Source: a virus. Taken from it: a stretch of 56,331 nucleotides of DNA. The translations under genes and the position numbers were made by a program. Under the pieces are notes generated by a model that saw only the letters and a program-made list of their open reading frames with translations, had not been told where the DNA came from and searched no databases. The stretch is taken from IMG/VR virus record IMGVR_UViG_3300049048_000077, positions 1 through 56,331 of that record, one strand, 5' to 3'. Position 1 is the first letter of the stretch; the number at the start of each line of letters is the position of its first letter. This document shows, one piece after another, positions 56,249 through 56,331 of this stretch.

Positions 56249-56331
56249 GCTGCGCAATGCGTGGGGGCGGGGGAGAAAACTTCAGGGGGGGTCTTCGCTT
56301 CTTCGCTGTTTCGCGGCTCGGCGCCACTCCC
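56162..56331. repeat. Right copy of the 170-bp contig-end duplication
   Basis: Matches 1-170 with four mismatches (56261, 56264, 56289, 56293), see the left copy. Indicates circular closure of the map. Confidence 0.9.

Overview
The window is one complete temperate bacteriophage genome, assembled as a linear contig whose first and last 170 bases are the same sequence (four mismatches), so the real molecule is a circle, or a circularly permuted or terminally redundant genome, of about 56.16 kb. High GC, Shine-Dalgarno-led ATGA-overlapping operons and the family make-up (N4-gp56-type capsid, Bcep/BPP-1-like podovirus-style structural genes, Comamonadaceae/Burkholderiales-type accessory genes) suggest a betaproteobacterial host. 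That is inference from protein resemblance; no search was run.

Layout. About 0.1-1.4 kb: nuclease and toxin-like accessory genes. 1.5-12.5 kb, minus strand: the leftward early operon, running from PL to small unknown genes, Bet/YqaJ/SSB recombination, a TGT-like protein, many small ORFs, an RNA ligase, excisionase, a predicted attP and integrase. 12.5-14.1 kb: a lambda-like immunity region with PL, PRM, PR, five related operators, cI, a cI-coupled secreted protein, cro and a tR1-like terminator. 14.2-22.7 kb, plus strand: regulator, replication genes with an iteron-bearing origin candidate, DNA methyltransferase, NinB/NinG, HNH genes, a winged-helix-like protein and three moron-like genes. 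22.7-51.6 kb: late genes for terminase, portal, scaffold, capsid, internal proteins, tail, collagen-like/beta-helix fibre, lysis and late small genes, ending at a strong terminator. 51.6-56.2 kb: a minus-strand operon with a type IV pilin-like protein, then a LexA-controlled divergent pair (UmuD/UmuC-like and SRAP) and small genes.

Main observations. (1) Six late modules are each preceded by the same bipartite element, CCCCCAGTAGGGTTCGC and CGGAACACT, with an invariant 29-nt start-to-start distance and often an ATG 15-16 nt after the start of box 2. This looks like an undescribed class of phage late promoter. (2) Five lysogeny or SOS genes (cI, cro, umuD-like, SRAP, a membrane moron) have a -10-like hexamer exactly 6 nt before the ATG, which predicts leaderless mRNAs. 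(3) The terminase large subunit is split exactly between its ATPase and nuclease domains. (4) Three HNH genes start directly downstream of a terminator hairpin. (5) The phage carries a pilin-like gene and a secreted protein translationally coupled to cI, both good candidates for lysogenic conversion or superinfection exclusion.

Working together: CI would hold PL and PR through the shared 17-bp operators. On induction, Cro, the 138-aa regulator and an unidentified antiterminator would open the terminator-studded early operons. A late activator (best candidate the 171-aa winged-helix-like protein) would then fire the six late promoters, one per module. The SOS cassette would be expressed in lysogens under LexA.
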